From NCBI RefSeq assembly GCF_900177385.1, contig NZ_FXBJ01000002.1:686001-750000 (forward strand): a stretch of 64,000 nt of DNA. Reading direction: 5' to 3'. Of this stretch, positions 41,291 through 50,022 are shown piece by piece. The notes beneath the pieces are model-generated. The model saw only the letters and a list, made by a program, of their open reading frames with translations, was not told the origin of the DNA and ran no database searches. Source of the stretch: Carnobacterium iners (GTDB lineage Bacteria > Bacillota > Bacilli > Lactobacillales > Carnobacteriaceae). The stretch's first letter is position 1, and each line of letters opens with the position of its first letter. A program made the translations under genes and the position numbers.

Positions 41291-42084
41291 TGGGAAAATT
41301 GATTTTTGGCCGTTATATCCCTGGGGACTCGCTAATTCATAAATTGGACCCGAGAGCTAAGTTAATGGGCAGTATGTTTTTTATCGGGATTATCTTTTTA
41401 GCTAATAATTGGCAATCATATGGGTTATTATTTCTTTTTACCGTAGCTGTGATTTATCTCTCTAAAATAAAATTGAGCTTTTTTATTAACGGTGTTAAAC
41501 CACTAATTTGGTTGATTTTATTTACGGTTATTTTACAAGTTTTATTTACAGGCGGCGGAACGATTTACTTTTCATGGGGCCCAATCACGGTATCTCAAGA
41601 AGGCATTTTAAACGGCGTATACATCTTTTGTCGTTTCGTGTTAATCATATTCATGTCGACGTTACTAACGCTAACAACGATGCCTCTTTCGCTTACAGAT
41701 GCTATTGAGTTCTTGTTGCGTCCTTTGTTAGCAGTAAAAGTACCTGTTTATGAAATTGCGCTGATGCTATCTATTGCTTTGCGTTTTGTTCCAACATTAA
41801 TGGACGAAACAGAAAAAATAATGAATGCGCAGCGTGCACGAGGAGTAGATTTTGGTGAAGGCAACATTTTTCAACAAATGAAAGCAATTGTACCGTTACT
41901 AATTCCTTTATTTGTGAGTTCGTTTAACCGAGCGGAAGAACTTGCAACAGCCATGGAAGCTCGTGGGTATCAAGGTGGCGAAGGTCGAAGCAAATACCGC
42001 TTGTTAAAATGGGAACCGCGTGACACATTTGTTATCATCGCCTATGCTCTTTTAACTATTGGGTTAATTATTTTAAGAAAATAA
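41287..42084 (+). CDS. ecfT: ECF transporter transmembrane subunit EcfT
   Basis: EcfT links S-components to the ATPases. The 265 residues contain several hydrophobic segments and the two Ala-Arg-Gly coupling motifs ([11 protein letters not shown] and [10 protein letters not shown]) in the cytoplasmic helices that touch the ATPases. It begins on the ATGA overlap with ecfA2; a second ATG follows at once. Confidence 0.95.
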   Translation: MMGKLIFGRYIPGDSLIHKLDPRAKLMGSMFFIGIIFLANNWQSYGLLFLFTVAVIYLSKIKLSFFINGVKPLIWLILFTVILQVLFTGGGTIYFSWGPITVSQEGILNGVYIFCRFVLIIFMSTLLTLTTMPLSLTDAIEFLLRPLLAVKVPVYEIALMLSIALRFVPTLMDETEKIMNAQRARGVDFGEGNIFQQMKAIVPLLIPLFVSSFNRAEELATAMEARGYQGGEGRSKYRLLKWEPRDTFVIIAYALLTIGLIILRK

Positions 42085-42092
42085 AGTAGGAT

Positions 42093-42128
42093 AAAGACTT
42101 GTTCAATAATCAATCGAACAGTCTTTTT
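42093..42128 (+). terminator. terminator after ecfT
   Basis: AAAGACTTGTTC (42093-42104) pairs with GAACAGTCTTT (42116-42126) with one bulge, followed by further T. Confidence 0.8.
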
Positions 42129-42169
42129 CTGTTTTGAAACGAAAACTAAATCTCTAGGAGTCAGATAAA

Positions 42170-43018
42170 ATGAAAAAAAAACGTTATAAGATTATAATCC
42201 AATATGATGGAACGAATTTTAATGGTTTTCAAATTCAAGCTAAAGGCCGAACGGTTCAAGGTGAAATTCAAAGAGTTTTAAAAATCATGTCTAAAGGAAT
42301 AGATATCAAAATACATGGTTCGGGTAGAACCGATTCAGGTGTACATGCGTTAGGACAAGTAATTCATTTTGATTACCCCTTTCCTATGCCAGTCGAAAAT
42401 ATGCAACGAGCGATGAATAGTCTAACAACCGATGAAATTGAAGTCTACCATGTTGAAATGGTCGATTCAGATTTTCACGCAAGGTATCTGGCAAAGGGGA
42501 AAAAATACATTTACCGAGTAGATACAAGTGAAAATACGAATCCATTTAAACGATTATATGCAAAGCACCACGAATACCCTATTAACTTACCTGTATTAAA
42601 ACAAGCCTTAAAGGATATTGAAGGAACTCATGATTTTTCTAGTTTTTGTGCAACTAATAGTGGACGTGAAAATAAAGTCAGAACGGTTTATGAAGCAAGT
42701 GTGATAGAAGATAAAGAAAAAGGCGAATTAGTTTTTACATTTAGGGGAAATGGCTTTTTGTATAATATGGTTCGTATTTTTATTGGCACATTGCTTCAAA
42801 TAGCGAATGGCAGAAGACCTGCTGACGATATGAAGCGCTTGTTAGAAGTTAAAGATCGCCGTCAAGCTGGTCCGACGGCCTCACCACAGGGACTGTATTT
42901 AGTTGAAGTTTTTTATGATAATAAAAAAGCAACGAAAGGTACAATTTTTGAAACGTTAGTAGCCGACAGAACGGAGAGATCTGATGACAATCCAAATACG
43001 ACCAAGTCAGTGGTCTGA
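42170..43018 (+). CDS. truA: tRNA pseudouridine(38-40) synthase
   Basis: Modifies uridines 38-40 in the tRNA anticodon arm. The catalytic Asp55 lies in GSGRTDSGVHALGQ, with YDGTNFNGFQ at the N-terminus and GNGFLYNMVRIFIGTLL further on. The 282-residue length is about 30 longer than the usual core; the extra C-terminal residues arise where the gene runs 35 nt into the next one. ATG at 42170 follows CTAGGAG. Confidence 0.95.
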   Translation: MKKKRYKIIIQYDGTNFNGFQIQAKGRTVQGEIQRVLKIMSKGIDIKIHGSGRTDSGVHALGQVIHFDYPFPMPVENMQRAMNSLTTDEIEVYHVEMVDSDFHARYLAKGKKYIYRVDTSENTNPFKRLYAKHHEYPINLPVLKQALKDIEGTHDFSSFCATNSGRENKVRTVYEASVIEDKEKGELVFTFRGNGFLYNMVRIFIGTLLQIANGRRPADDMKRLLEVKDRRQAGPTASPQGLYLVEVFYDNKKATKGTIFETLVADRTERSDDNPNTTKSVV

Positions 43019-43490
43019 TTATCCTGATTTGATTGCGATTGAAAATCAATTGTGGAATGAAAGCAATACACCACAGGTAGTTACGTATTCTTCACCAGAG
43101 GCTTATAAAGTACAGTACCCTGTTGGGACGCATTTAGTAGCCTTTAGCGAATCTGAAGAAAAAGTTGTTGGATTTATAGGCTTTCATCCTCCATCGCACT
43201 TAAAGGCCCATGAACGGACGTGGATAATTGATATAGGTGTAGATCCAACACTACAAAGCAGTGGAGTGGGTAAAAAGCTAGTAGATGCTGTTAAAGAAGC
43301 AGCAGCAAAAAAAGATATTCATAAATTAAGCCTACGCGTTTTAGGAACCAATCAACGGGCTGTTCAATTTTATCAAAAAAACGGTTTTGTTATTGAAGGA
43401 ATCTTAAAAGAAGAATTTTGGTTAAATAATCGATTTGTAGACGATATTCTGATGAGTTTTACTTTGAAAAGTAAACTTAATTTGTTGTAA
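42984..43490 (+). CDS. GNAT-family N-acetyltransferase
   Basis: A 168-residue protein of the GNAT fold. The N-terminal IQIRPSQWSDYPDLIAIENQLW is the usual first strand and helix; the acetyl-CoA pyrophosphate loop is QSSGVGKKLVDAV (about 92-104), and NQRAVQFYQKNGFVIEG (about 123-139) is the typical C-terminal part. The substrate is unknown. ATG at 42984 follows CGGAGAG and lies inside truA, so translation is coupled to it. This gene and the next are not part of the usual truA-rplM-rpsI arrangement. Confidence 0.88.
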   Translation: MTIQIRPSQWSDYPDLIAIENQLWNESNTPQVVTYSSPEAYKVQYPVGTHLVAFSESEEKVVGFIGFHPPSHLKAHERTWIIDIGVDPTLQSSGVGKKLVDAVKEAAAKKDIHKLSLRVLGTNQRAVQFYQKNGFVIEGILKEEFWLNNRFVDDILMSFTLKSKLNLL

Positions 43491-43556
43491 TGCCGAAATG
43501 AGTACAAAGGTTCATCGAATAGAAACAGAAAAATAAATAAGAGAAAAGAATAAAAA

Positions 43557-44011
43557 ATGAATAAGAAAATAATGGTCTTTTTTATCACAGTATTTATTTT
43601 AGGCGGTTGCAGCACACAAGCAGCTGAGGAATCAGTGGTAGAATCTTCTAATTCGGCTACTCAATCTAGTGAAGAAATTATGGCAGAAAGTGTAGCTGTT
43701 GAGAGTTCAGTAGTCACTGAATCTTTTACTCAAGAAGATGAAGATACGGCTCCGGTTAGTGAAGAAGCAGCAGCAATAGCTGAAAAGTAACGGACACAAC
43801 TCAATATGAAGAGTCAGCCTATGCTAAAGATACAATTGAGTTGTCTCGTTATGAAAGTCGCTTACTAACAGATAACCAAGGAACACGCGTGATGCTGTTT
43901 TCAAAAAATAACGAGCAACTTTACAAAACAGTTCTTGTAAAAAATAATAACTGGTTAAAAGTAATCGATTTGAAAGCAGATAACCTAGTACTAGATGGAA
44001 AAATAAAGTAA
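43557..44011 (+). pseudogene. frameshifted small lipoprotein gene
   Basis: The first frame (43557-43790, 77 residues) has a signal peptide with lipobox ILGGC (Cys18), then a serine/glutamate-rich linker, and stops at 43788-43790. A second frame continues from about 43785 (VTDTTQYEESAYAKDT) to TAA at 44009-44011 with the look of a folded C-terminal part (RVMLFSKNNEQLYKTVLVKN). The whole is 455 nt, one base short of a multiple of three, and adding one A to the AAAA run at 43783-43786 joins the frames into about 151 residues. It is either a recent mutation or a sequencing error. The function is unknown. Confidence 0.8.
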
Positions 44012-44046
44012 GCTAAAAATAAAATAAAATAAAGCATTTAGAAACA

Positions 44047-44075
44047 TTGACATTTATCTTTTAAAACGGTAAAAT
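44047..44075 (+). promoter_or_regulatory. rplM-rpsI promoter
   Basis: TTGACA (44047-44052), 17-nt spacer, TAAAAT (44070-44075). Confidence 0.9.
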
Positions 44076-44079
44076 GTTA

Positions 44080-44160
44080 GATGGTATTGTTTGCCACCAC
44101 ATAATGAGCCCCGGAAACTTATATTGTGCTTCAAACAAACAGATAAGAATATGGAGGAAT
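44080..44160 (+). promoter_or_regulatory. L13-type ribosomal leader
   Basis: A leader of about 85 nt with GTTTG...CAAAC and complementary blocks GCCACCACATAAT/ATATTGTGC precedes rplM. Firmicute rplM genes carry an autoregulatory L13 leader, and position and size fit; I did not fold it or match it to a model. Confidence 0.5.
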
Positions 44161-44165
44161 AAATC

Positions 44166-44609
44166 GTGCGTACAACTTATATGGCTAAACCTAGCGAAGT
44201 AGAACGTAAATGGTATGTGGTAGACGCAACCGATATCCCAATGGGACGTTTGTCTACTGTAGTAGCATCTATTCTACGCGGTAAAAATAAACCAACTTTC
44301 ACACCCCACATTGACACTGGTGACTTTGTGATTGTTATTAATGCAGAAAAAATCAAATTAACTGGTAAAAAAGCAACGGACAAAATTTATTATCACCACA
44401 CGGGTTTCATTGGTGGCATAAAGCAAGTCTCAGCTGGAGAATTACGTTCTAATAACCCACGTAAATTGATTGAAATGTCAGTTAAAGGCATGTTACCTAA
44501 AAACACTTTAGGCCGTGCACAAGGCATGAAATTACATGTTTACGCTGGTACAGAACATACTCACCAAGCACAACAACCAGAAGTATTAGACATTACTAAC
44601 CTAATTTAA
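44166..44609 (+). CDS. rplM: 50S ribosomal protein L13
   Basis: L13 acts early in 50S assembly. The 147 residues start at GTG 44166 ([20 protein letters not shown]) behind TGGAGGA and contain [19 protein letters not shown] and [11 protein letters not shown]. It is paired with rpsI, 13 nt downstream. Confidence 0.97.
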   Translation: MRTTYMAKPSEVERKWYVVDATDIPMGRLSTVVASILRGKNKPTFTPHIDTGDFVIVINAEKIKLTGKKATDKIYYHHTGFIGGIKQVSAGELRSNNPRKLIEMSVKGMLPKNTLGRAQGMKLHVYAGTEHTHQAQQPEVLDITNLI

Positions 44610-44622
44610 GGAGGGAAATTCT

Positions 44623-45015
44623 TTGGCACAAGTACAATATACCGGCACAGGCCGTCGTAAAAACTCAACAGCTCGCGTACGTTTAGTACCCGGAACTGGT
44701 AAAATTATCATGAACAAAAAAGACATTACTGAATACATGCCTTTCCCATATCTTTATGTAATCGTTAAACAACCTTTAGCAGTTACAGAAACAATGGAAA
44801 ACTATGACATTCACGTAAATGTAAATGGCGGTGGATATACTGGACAAGCTGGCGCTACACGTCACGGTATCGCTCGCGCGTTACTACAAGTAGATCCAGA
44901 TTTCCGTGCTCCTTTAAAAGCTGCAGGCCTATTAACACGTGACCCACGTATGGTTGAACGTAAGAAACCAGGTCTTAAAAAAGCTCGTAAAGCTTCACAA
45001 TTCTCAAAACGTTAA
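44623..45015 (+). CDS. rpsI: 30S ribosomal protein S9
   Basis: S9 reaches the P-site tRNA with its C-terminal tail, here ending [12 protein letters not shown]. The 130-residue protein starts at TTG 44623 ([19 protein letters not shown]) behind AAGGAGGG. It ends before a terminator that has been used as the target of a group II intron. Confidence 0.97.
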   Translation: MAQVQYTGTGRRKNSTARVRLVPGTGKIIMNKKDITEYMPFPYLYVIVKQPLAVTETMENYDIHVNVNGGGYTGQAGATRHGIARALLQVDPDFRAPLKAAGLLTRDPRMVERKKPGLKKARKASQFSKR

Positions 45016-45041
45016 TTCGTTATTATATCAACGTTTCAAGA

Positions 45042-45071
45042 CATCTTCCATTTATTTGGAGGATGTTTTTT
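45042..45071 (+). terminator. rpsI terminator and intron target
   Basis: CATCTTCCA (45042-45050) pairs with TGGAGGATG (45057-45065), followed by six T. The group IIC intron begins at the next base, as expected for a family that recognises terminator hairpins. Confidence 0.9.
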
Positions 45072-46929
45072 GTTCGCCCAGCATGGGCAAACTCTAACAG
45101 GTGAAAGTCCTGAGTGCGACCGATTAGCGGTAAGCATGTAGCTAAAAGCAAGGGTGTCCACCGTGAGGTGGAATCTGAAGGAAGCTCGAGGCAAATCTCT
45201 GGTCTGACGAACAGAAATCATATAGGAGGCAGTGCACGAGGATAAGGTTGCAAAAGAAGCTGAAGTCCAATAGCTAATGTATCAATCGTGTGATGTAGAT
45301 ATGGCAGATAGATGGAGAGAAAGAGTTCGCACCTTAACTGGGGAGGTCTTCTGTTCTTATTTCAAAAACTTGTAGTGATACAAGCCTGAGACAGGAGAAG
45401 TCAGCAGAAGCCGTAGTAGTGAAGACAGCTAGTGAAAGTTAGACAGAGCGAAGGGCTGAACCGTTTTATCGTTATGGAAATCAATATTGGAAGAGGAAAT
45501 AGACCGCTGGTCAAAAGACGAGAAAGTGGATACCGACTTCACGAGAAGGAAAGGAAATAACAAACATGTATGAAAGAAAAATCCTTGAGCGTATCTTAGA
45601 TAAAGAGAATTTGACTGTAGCATTCGAACAAGTAAGACGAAATAAAGGTGTCGCAGGTGTGGATGGCATGACAATTGACGAGCTAGGAATATATTTTCTT
45701 CGAAACAAAGAAGAAGTTATGGCTCAGATTCGTCAAAGAAACTACCAAACCTCACCCGTTCTTCGAGTGGAGATTCCTAAACCAAATGGTGGTGTTCGTT
45801 TACTAGGAATCCCGACAGTTAAAGACCGTATGATTCAACAAGCCATTGCACAAGTATTGACTCCCTTATTCGATAAAGGTTTTAGTAACTATAGTTACGG
45901 TTTTCGACCAAACCGGCAAGCTGAAATGGCGATTAATCAGGCGTTAGTGTACTTCAATGAAGGATATGACTGGATTGTTGATATCGATCTTGAACGTTTC
46001 TTTGATACGGTGCAATATGACCGATTGATGAATTTAGTCTCTAGAACAATCTCCGATGGAGATGTAATTTCGCTGATTCGTAAATTTCTTGTCAGTGGAG
46101 TACAAGTTAATGGGATTATTCAAGATACTAGCATTGGAACTCCGCAAGGAGGGAACCTTTCACCGCTATTGAGCAATATCATGCTTAATGAACTTGATAA
46201 GGAACTGGAAAAACGAAACCTCCGTTTCGTTCGTTACGCTGATGATTGTATCATTATGGTTAAGAGTGAAATGTCAGCGAGAAGAGTGATGCGTTCCGTT
46301 ACAAAATTTATCGAAGAAAAGTTAGGATTGATTGTTAATAGTACAAAATCTAAGATTACGAAGCCAAATAATCCAGAAATGAAATTTTTAGGATTCGGTT
46401 TTTACCGAGATTTTAATAAGAAAACCTATCAAGCGAAACCACATAAAATCTCAGTAGAAAACTTTCGATATAAACTTAAAGTACTTACACGTAAGAATTG
46501 GAGTATTGATACGAAATATCAAGTGGAACGACTGAATCAAGTGATTCGAGGGTGGATAAACTACTATAAAATAGGTTCAATGAAAAGCATTTTAAAGAAA
46601 ATTGACTCTCATTTGAGAGTCCGTCTCAGAATGTGTATTTGGCATAAATGGAAAACAGCTAAGAATCGGCGAAAGAACTTAATAAAATTAGGGATGGACA
46701 AATACAGTGCCTATAAAAATAGTCACACTAGTAAGGGTGTCGTACGTATTGCCTATTCTTGGATTTTAACAACGACTATCACAAACAAGAGACTTGCCCA
46801 ATTTGGCCTAGTCTCTTGTGTAGAGCATTACGATAAAATACATGTTTAGTATAAAATGGAACCGCCGTATACCGAACGGTACGTACGGTGGTGTGAGAGG
46901 TCGGAGCCGTGAGGCTCCTCCTACTCGAT
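45072..46929 (+). mobile_element. group IIC intron, complete
   Basis: The 5' part begins GTTCGCCCAGCATGGGC and holds the domain I segments GTGAAAGTCCTGAG, AGCAAGGGTGTCC, GGAATCTGAAGGAAGC and GGTCTGA typical of class IIC ribozymes. A reverse transcriptase lies in domain IV. Domain V (46862-46891) forms CCGCCGTA/TACGGTGG with a CG bulge, an upper stem TACC/GGTA and the triad CGC; it matches the Oceanobacillus iheyensis IIC intron as I remember it. Domain VI ends CCTACTCGAT at 46929. The 5' terminus GTTCG departs from the usual GTGYG by one base, which could affect splicing. All domains look complete. Confidence 0.92.
45566..46849 (+). CDS. ltrA: group IIC intron reverse transcriptase/maturase
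   Basis: The intron-encoded protein reverse transcribes intron RNA into the target and helps splicing. The 427 residues comprise the RT fingers/palm (RVEIPKPNGGVRLLGIPTVKD, about 67-87; IVDIDLERFFDTV with the first catalytic Asp, about 137-149; TPQGGNLSPLLSN; YADD at 224-227), and a thumb/maturase domain with LNQVIRGWINYYKIGSM and MCIWHKWKTAKNR. No endonuclease domain is present, as in class C. It resembles in length and sequence the Eubacterium rectale IIC enzyme. ATG at 45566 follows AGAAGGAAAGG. Confidence 0.95.
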   Translation: MYERKILERILDKENLTVAFEQVRRNKGVAGVDGMTIDELGIYFLRNKEEVMAQIRQRNYQTSPVLRVEIPKPNGGVRLLGIPTVKDRMIQQAIAQVLTPLFDKGFSNYSYGFRPNRQAEMAINQALVYFNEGYDWIVDIDLERFFDTVQYDRLMNLVSRTISDGDVISLIRKFLVSGVQVNGIIQDTSIGTPQGGNLSPLLSNIMLNELDKELEKRNLRFVRYADDCIIMVKSEMSARRVMRSVTKFIEEKLGLIVNSTKSKITKPNNPEMKFLGFGFYRDFNKKTYQAKPHKISVENFRYKLKVLTRKNWSIDTKYQVERLNQVIRGWINYYKIGSMKSILKKIDSHLRVRLRMCIWHKWKTAKNRRKNLIKLGMDKYSAYKNSHTSKGVVRIAYSWILTTTITNKRLAQFGLVSCVEHYDKIHV

Positions 46930-46949
46930 TTGTTTTTTAGAATATATTA

Positions 46950-47470
46950 TTGAGATTATACTTTTTTGTAAACCTGATTAAAATTATTATATATATCTCA
47001 GTACTTGAGTGATTCATATTTTTTAGAAAATCTAGTATAGTTTGTCCTTTATCATTTATTTCAAAAAATTTCCTGTTAAACCATCAAAAGCTACCACTGG
47101 ATGATAGCCATTCATTTGACAGTGAAGATTATAATTCGGATTTTGTCAATTAAAGCTTAAGAGGTGATTTCTCTTTGCCTAAAATACTTTGGCAAATTAG
47201 ATTTTTTGATAAGATATCAGCAGAATAATCCGCCTTACATCCTACAATTAATTTTGATAAATAATTATTGTGCTCATAATATAAGCGACTATCTTTAACA
47301 ATTAGTTTTTCTTTCAGTACTTTTATGAAATTAGTTGTGTGCATAAACTCTTTAGTCAATATTAATTTAGAATCAGTTGGAAAAATTTTATCATTTGTTG
47401 AAATGGATAGTTTAAAATTGCAAAGCAAATGATATTCGTTTAATGCAACTATTAGAAGAATCTCTTTCAT
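46950..47470 (-). pseudogene. deleted IS1380-type transposase remnant
   Basis: On the minus strand, 47470-47150 encodes a 106-residue frame whose FKLSISTNDK..., TKEFMHTTNFIKVLKEKLIV, YYEHNNYLSKLIVGCKADYS and LGKEKSPLK follow the N-terminal pattern of IS1380-family transposases. After a stop, another minus-strand frame (about 47150-47065) reads NLHCQMNGYHPVVAFDGLTG, the family's central VAFDGLTG region, with DFLK-like sequence beyond. About 60-70 expected residues between the two parts are missing, and stops follow, so it is a dead fragment. No terminal inverted repeats were found. Confidence 0.7.
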
Positions 47471-47751
47471 GATTTAGTGTAGTCATTTCAACTACAACAA
47501 ATTTTTTTCTTTTGTTACAATAAGAGATGTAACGAAATTAAATATAAAGTAGGAATACAGTACATATCGAGTAGCTATTGAAAAATTATATAAAAATGAA
47601 AAAACGATTGTAATATGTCTTGTATAAAGATATTATTGAGCTAATTAATAGATAACAGATAACTTACTTATAGTTAAATAAAGTAGATAACTCTTAAAGA
47701 TATTAGTCAAAATAAAACATAAAACTAAATATAATAAAGGAGGTATTATGA
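47471..47751. other. AT-rich gap before the two-gene module
   Basis: Very AT-rich DNA with no coding frame. TATAAT at 47730-47735 is too close to the next ribosome-binding site to be a convincing promoter, and I could not fix the promoter of the following operon. Confidence 0.4.
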
Positions 47752-48297
47752 ATGGGAGAATATGTTAAGTCTAAGAAAAATATGAATTTTCAAAGTCAAG
47801 ATTCACTAAAAACAGTACAAAATGTTATTTCTGATGCTGATGAGGCACTTAAAGAAAAAACTAGAAGGATAAAAGACTCTCCAATAGGGGAAGCAGTAGC
47901 AGGAGCGATTGGAGTTAGTACCGGAGCAGGTGTTGGATTTGCAAGTCTTTATCTAGGCGGTTCAGTTGTCGGACTAAGTGCAGCTGGAATTACGAGTGGT
48001 TTAGCAGCAGCAGGTTCATTAATTGGTGGTGGAATGGTTGCTGGAATTGCTGTATTAGCCGCTCCTGCTGTTATATTAGGTGGTGCTAGTATGGGGATGG
48101 CATCGCATTTTAAGAATAAAAAATTACGTGAAGCAAAAGAATTAATATATAAAAATGCTATCGCTAAGCAAAGTGCTATTCTTAGAGCATTAGATGCAGA
48201 AAAAAATGCGGATAAAGATAGAATCGATTATTTAACTGGATTAAATATTCTATTACAATCTGCTATCAAAGATTTGAAGCAAGACTTAGGCGTTTAA
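47752..48297 (+). CDS. glycine-zipper membrane protein of unknown function (gene 1 of module)
   Basis: A 181-residue protein I cannot assign to a named family. Residues 1-43 are polar and likely helical; residues about 46-117 are a long glycine/alanine-rich hydrophobic stretch (GAIGVSTGAGVGFASLYLGG, then SAAGITSGLAAAGSLIGGG, then AVLAAPAVILGGASMG) with GxxxG spacing, fitting two or three tightly packed membrane helices or a pore-like hairpin; residues 118-181 are charged and probably coiled coil. ATG at 47752 lies 8 nt behind AAGGAGG. It is followed after 20 nt by the second gene, so the two are surely co-transcribed. Membrane insertion as an effector is a possibility only. Confidence 0.75.
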   Translation: MGEYVKSKKNMNFQSQDSLKTVQNVISDADEALKEKTRRIKDSPIGEAVAGAIGVSTGAGVGFASLYLGGSVVGLSAAGITSGLAAAGSLIGGGMVAGIAVLAAPAVILGGASMGMASHFKNKKLREAKELIYKNAIAKQSAILRALDAEKNADKDRIDYLTGLNILLQSAIKDLKQDLGV

Positions 48298-48317
48298 TAT
48301 GAGGGGAGAGAGTTGAA

Positions 48318-49709
48318 GTGAGTAGGTTCAAATATTCTGGTGAAGAAATGGATTTAAATAAAGTTTTGAAAATGAATCAAGATATATCTAAATCATTTCT
48401 TAAGGATTCAGATATTTTTTTGACTAAAAAGAAAGCAGATATGAATATATCTGCTTCTATGGAGTTATTATACTCGCTTGGAGAGGGTGCTTCTATTGAA
48501 GAGTTATCCCTAGAAATCACAACAAAAGATAAAAAACTAAAAAATCGACCTATTTTGGAGGAGTGGGATAAGGTTGTAAATCAGGCAAATGAGTGTATCT
48601 CAACAGCAGTAGTTATAGAAGATATCGTATCCGAAAGTGAGATTAAAGAAGCATTTCAAGAATTAGATGAGATTAACCAGATGTTTTCTAGAAAGACAAC
48701 TATTACTAATAAGACGGATTTATCTTTTCTTGCTATTGCTGTAGCAATACAAGTCTTAAAAAGTTTAATTTTCCCTCATGTTGCAGAGAAATTTCATTAT
48801 GGAGAAAGTTTTGATGAATCTGGGAGATTAAAACATAATGATAAATCTATTGAGCAAGCACATCGGAAATCTAATTCTGATTTTCGTGATAAGAAATTAA
48901 AAAAACATGAAGCAGGTCATTGGATTAATATTTTATATCAAACTCCTGCATACGATATAACAAAAGGATCAAAAGGTTTAAATATTAATATGGGGGGTGC
49001 ATATCATAGAATGTATACTCTCGGACACGATCCTGTTTTAGGATGGGTCTTTGGTACAATGAATATTTTAACTGATATTATTACTCTTAATACCTTTAAA
49101 TCGTATAGGATAATGAGAAATCCTATGAAAATTACAAATGAAGTTGTTCCTATGGGATTACTGTTTAAAGAAAGTTATGAATGGAAAAAAGATGACCCCT
49201 TAAATTTACCAGCAGCAATATTTGCTCAAGCACAACATCTGAAATCTGATGAGTATACAAAACTTGGCCTCCCGATTCCTATATTATCAAGTGTTAACGA
49301 GATGCTCGCTAGTAAACTTTATAAGAAAAATTACGATGCAATATGTTTAGCTAGAGATTTGAAGGTTGTAGGATCTTCATTGATGGTATCGAGAATTTTT
49401 GATACAATAATTTCTTTAGTCCATGGTTTTTTCCGTAAAGAAGACGAACTAAAAGATTTATATGAAGTTAGAACAAGGAAAATTTTATTGATTTCAAACT
49501 CAATTGCATCTACTAGTACAATATTAAACGCAAAAATTACATCAAATCCTAAAAATCTTGATATTGGTATGTTACTTAACACAGTTACACATTTGTTTAT
49601 GGATATCAGATTTATTGAAAAAATAAAACAAGAATTTATTGAAAGTGAGATATCTGATAGATTAAAAAAAGAACTTGATGAGATTGATAGATTATACGAA
49701 GAGATATAA
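48318..49709 (+). CDS. 463-residue protein with HEAGH motif, unknown function (gene 2 of module)
   Basis: I do not recognise the family with certainty. The N-terminal 130 residues are acidic and helical; about 135-153 is a hydrophobic segment (DLSFLAIAVAIQVLKSLIF). HEAGH at 197-201 fits the zinc-protease pattern HExxH, and His230 and His237 lie in the well-formed block GGAYHRMYTLGHDPVLGWVFG, which looks conserved and functional, but a third metal ligand cannot be named. The C-terminal part has further hydrophobic helices and ends in a charged coil (FIEKIKQEFIESEISDRLKK). GTG at 48318 follows GGGGAGAGAG. Composition is more AT-rich than neighbouring core genes, suggesting transfer. Confidence 0.72.
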   Translation: MSRFKYSGEEMDLNKVLKMNQDISKSFLKDSDIFLTKKKADMNISASMELLYSLGEGASIEELSLEITTKDKKLKNRPILEEWDKVVNQANECISTAVVIEDIVSESEIKEAFQELDEINQMFSRKTTITNKTDLSFLAIAVAIQVLKSLIFPHVAEKFHYGESFDESGRLKHNDKSIEQAHRKSNSDFRDKKLKKHEAGHWINILYQTPAYDITKGSKGLNINMGGAYHRMYTLGHDPVLGWVFGTMNILTDIITLNTFKSYRIMRNPMKITNEVVPMGLLFKESYEWKKDDPLNLPAAIFAQAQHLKSDEYTKLGLPIPILSSVNEMLASKLYKKNYDAICLARDLKVVGSSLMVSRIFDTIISLVHGFFRKEDELKDLYEVRTRKILLISNSIASTSTILNAKITSNPKNLDIGMLLNTVTHLFMDIRFIEKIKQEFIESEISDRLKKELDEIDRLYEEI

Positions 49710-49772
49710 TAGATAAAATTTTTTAAATTTAAATAAAGTAGTGAAAAAATGACATTATTACTTATATGTACT

Positions 49773-49806
49773 AAAGAGAATTGTTTAATGGCAATTCTCT
49801 TTTTTG
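49773..49806 (+). terminator. terminator of the two-gene module
   Basis: AAAGAGAATTG, 8-nt loop, CAATTCTCTTT followed by T-run (11-bp perfect stem). The remaining gap to 50022 is AT-rich and empty. Confidence 0.92.
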
Positions 49807-50022
49807 AATATAGCTATATTAAAAATATGATGAAGTAGTCAATACTTCTAACTTGCCTGTTTACAGATGGTAAATAAAATGTAACTATTGAAAGAGAAAA
49901 TAACAAATAGCTATTTAAAATAATTACTGTAAAGAATGAGTCTATTTATTTAAAATAGTTTTAAATAAATATTTTCTTTCGTACTAATAAAAGTTTATTT
50001 ATAAAAGAGAGGGCAAAGATTT

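Noticed and set aside
45036-45221. Minus-strand frame across the intron 5' end
   Set aside because: It lies in structured domain I RNA of the group II intron.
47730-47735. TATAAT as promoter of the two-gene module
   Set aside because: Transcription would begin inside the ribosome-binding site and the -35 region is poor.
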